A stretch of 5,365 bases of DNA, taken from NCBI GenBank assembly GCA_030834835.1, contig JAUQXD010000335.1, positions 1 through 5,365 of the forward strand, read 5' to 3'. The notes beneath the pieces are model-generated. The model was given only the letters and a program-made list of their open reading frames with translations. It did no database searches and was not told where the DNA came from. The position numbers and the translations under genes are program-made. Source of the stretch: Thermoflexales bacterium. GTDB taxonomy: Bacteria; Chloroflexota; Anaerolineae; Fen-1058. Every line of letters begins with the position of its first letter. The first letter of the stretch is position 1. Shown one piece after another: positions 4,618-5,365 of this stretch.

Positions 4618-5365
4618 ATGACGATTCTTGAGCGCAATCAGACGCGCTATGTAATCGAAGTGAAATACTCGCGCTGGTGGCTGTTGGTCACGGCGGTGTG
4701 TTTGTGGTTGGGCATGAGCCTGATTCTCAATGCGTCCACAACTACCTTTGCCTGTCAGCGGGTTGAGTCGGATGAGGGTCAATGCTCAATGACTATGTCG
4801 AGTTTGCTCAATACGTCCACCCAATCGATCAATCTCAATCGGATTAAGTCGGCGCAGCTCACCTCGGAGACCACCACTGACTCCAAAAGCCGCAAGACCA
4901 CCTGGTATCATGTCGTGCTGATCTTGTCCGTGACGGGACCCTACCGGATACATGACAGCACTAACTCCATCGACCAGCATGCATTAGTGGCCGACATCAA
5001 CGCCTTTCTGACTGGCTCACGAAAGACCACCCTGACCGCTTTGCTCGACTCGCCGTCAGACAACATCATCGTCGGCGTGCTGATCATCGGTTTTGGTCTC
5101 TGGTGGGCGAGCGAGCAGCTAAAGATCACCACCTTCACTTTCGATAAAGGCGTCGGCACGTTGACAATTGAATCTCGCCTGATCTGGACCCGACTAAAGA
5201 CGCTGCGATTGAGCGATATCCTCGACATCGAAATCCATGAAACTGAGGCCGCCAACAAACGCACCATACGCCGGGTCTACATTGTCTTGCGTGGGCAAGA
5301 AATCGCGACACCACTTCCGTCCAATGATGAAGAACTGATTCTCAGTCTCCGCCTCTTCCTGAACA
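4618..5365 (+). CDS. Two-pass membrane protein with duplicated beta-rich domain, unknown function (3' end outside window)
   Basis: The frame is open from ATG 4618 to the window end: 249 residues, no stop. A short basic N-terminus (R6, R10, K16, R19) leads into helix 1 (about 20-38). A soluble domain follows (41-131), then helix 2 (about 148-164) and a second soluble domain (170-249, still open). The positive-inside rule puts domain 1 outside the membrane, where C46 and C56 could form a disulfide, and domain 2 in the cytoplasm. The two domains look alike: TTFACQR.../TTFTFDK..., INLNRIKSAQL/LRLSDILDIEI, YHVVLIL/VYIVLRG and INAFL/LRLFL align in order. This layout recalls uncharacterised proteins I associate with cyanobacteria and Chloroflexi, and the second domain has a PH-like texture. 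Probably only a short C-terminal tail is missing. The start lies 4 bases after the small membrane protein's stop; its ribosome-binding site is weak. Function is unknown. Confidence 0.8.
   Translation, partial: MTILERNQTRYVIEVKYSRWWLLVTAVCLWLGMSLILNASTTTFACQRVESDEGQCSMTMSSLLNTSTQSINLNRIKSAQLTSETTTDSKSRKTTWYHVVLILSVTGPYRIHDSTNSIDQHALVADINAFLTGSRKTTLTALLDSPSDNIIVGVLIIGFGLWWASEQLKITTFTFDKGVGTLTIESRLIWTRLKTLRLSDILDIEIHETEAANKRTIRRVYIVLRGQEIATPLPSNDEELILSLRLFLN

Overview
The window is a chromosomal stretch of ordinary housekeeping and uncharacterised genes from a bacterium with moderately high GC. It looks most like a member of the Chloroflexi (Chloroflexota), possibly Anaerolineae-like. That placement is an inference from three things: the mix of families, the AT-/GC-patterned intergenic hairpins and short tandem repeats, and a two-domain membrane protein of a type I associate with Chloroflexi and cyanobacteria. 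Nothing here is diagnostic like an rRNA gene. I see no phage, CRISPR, IS transposase, tRNA or rRNA gene.

Left part, minus strand (1-448): a 114-residue unrecognised beta-rich protein (77-421) has its own consensus -10 box. A perfect 12-bp hairpin follows its stop codon. Beyond the hairpin, at the window edge, are a Shine-Dalgarno sequence and ATG that probably open a further minus-strand gene.

Plus-strand block (551-1947): a strong sigma70-type promoter with an embedded palindrome drives a HAD-family hydrolase (GTG start at 666). This gene is visibly poorer in GC than most of its neighbours. A 97-bp element bounded by perfect 15-bp inverted repeats separates it from a DinB-fold protein (1414-1947) with the three-histidine metal site.

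Central block: a YibE/F-family eight-helix membrane protein (1959-3140, minus) converges on dinB with only 11 bases between the stop codons. It diverges from a cystathionine gamma-synthase/lyase gene (3260-4402, plus; TTG start). The 119-base divergent gap holds back-to-back promoters whose -35 regions coincide.

Right part (4403-5365, plus): after a tract of four 7-base tandem repeats come a 56-residue single-pass membrane protein (4443-4613) and, 4 bases later, a two-pass membrane protein that runs off the window. The second protein carries what appears to be the same beta-rich domain twice, once on each side of the membrane. This pair is the least explained coding content in the window. Apart from the repeats and regulatory sites listed, no gene-free stretch exceeds 300 bases.
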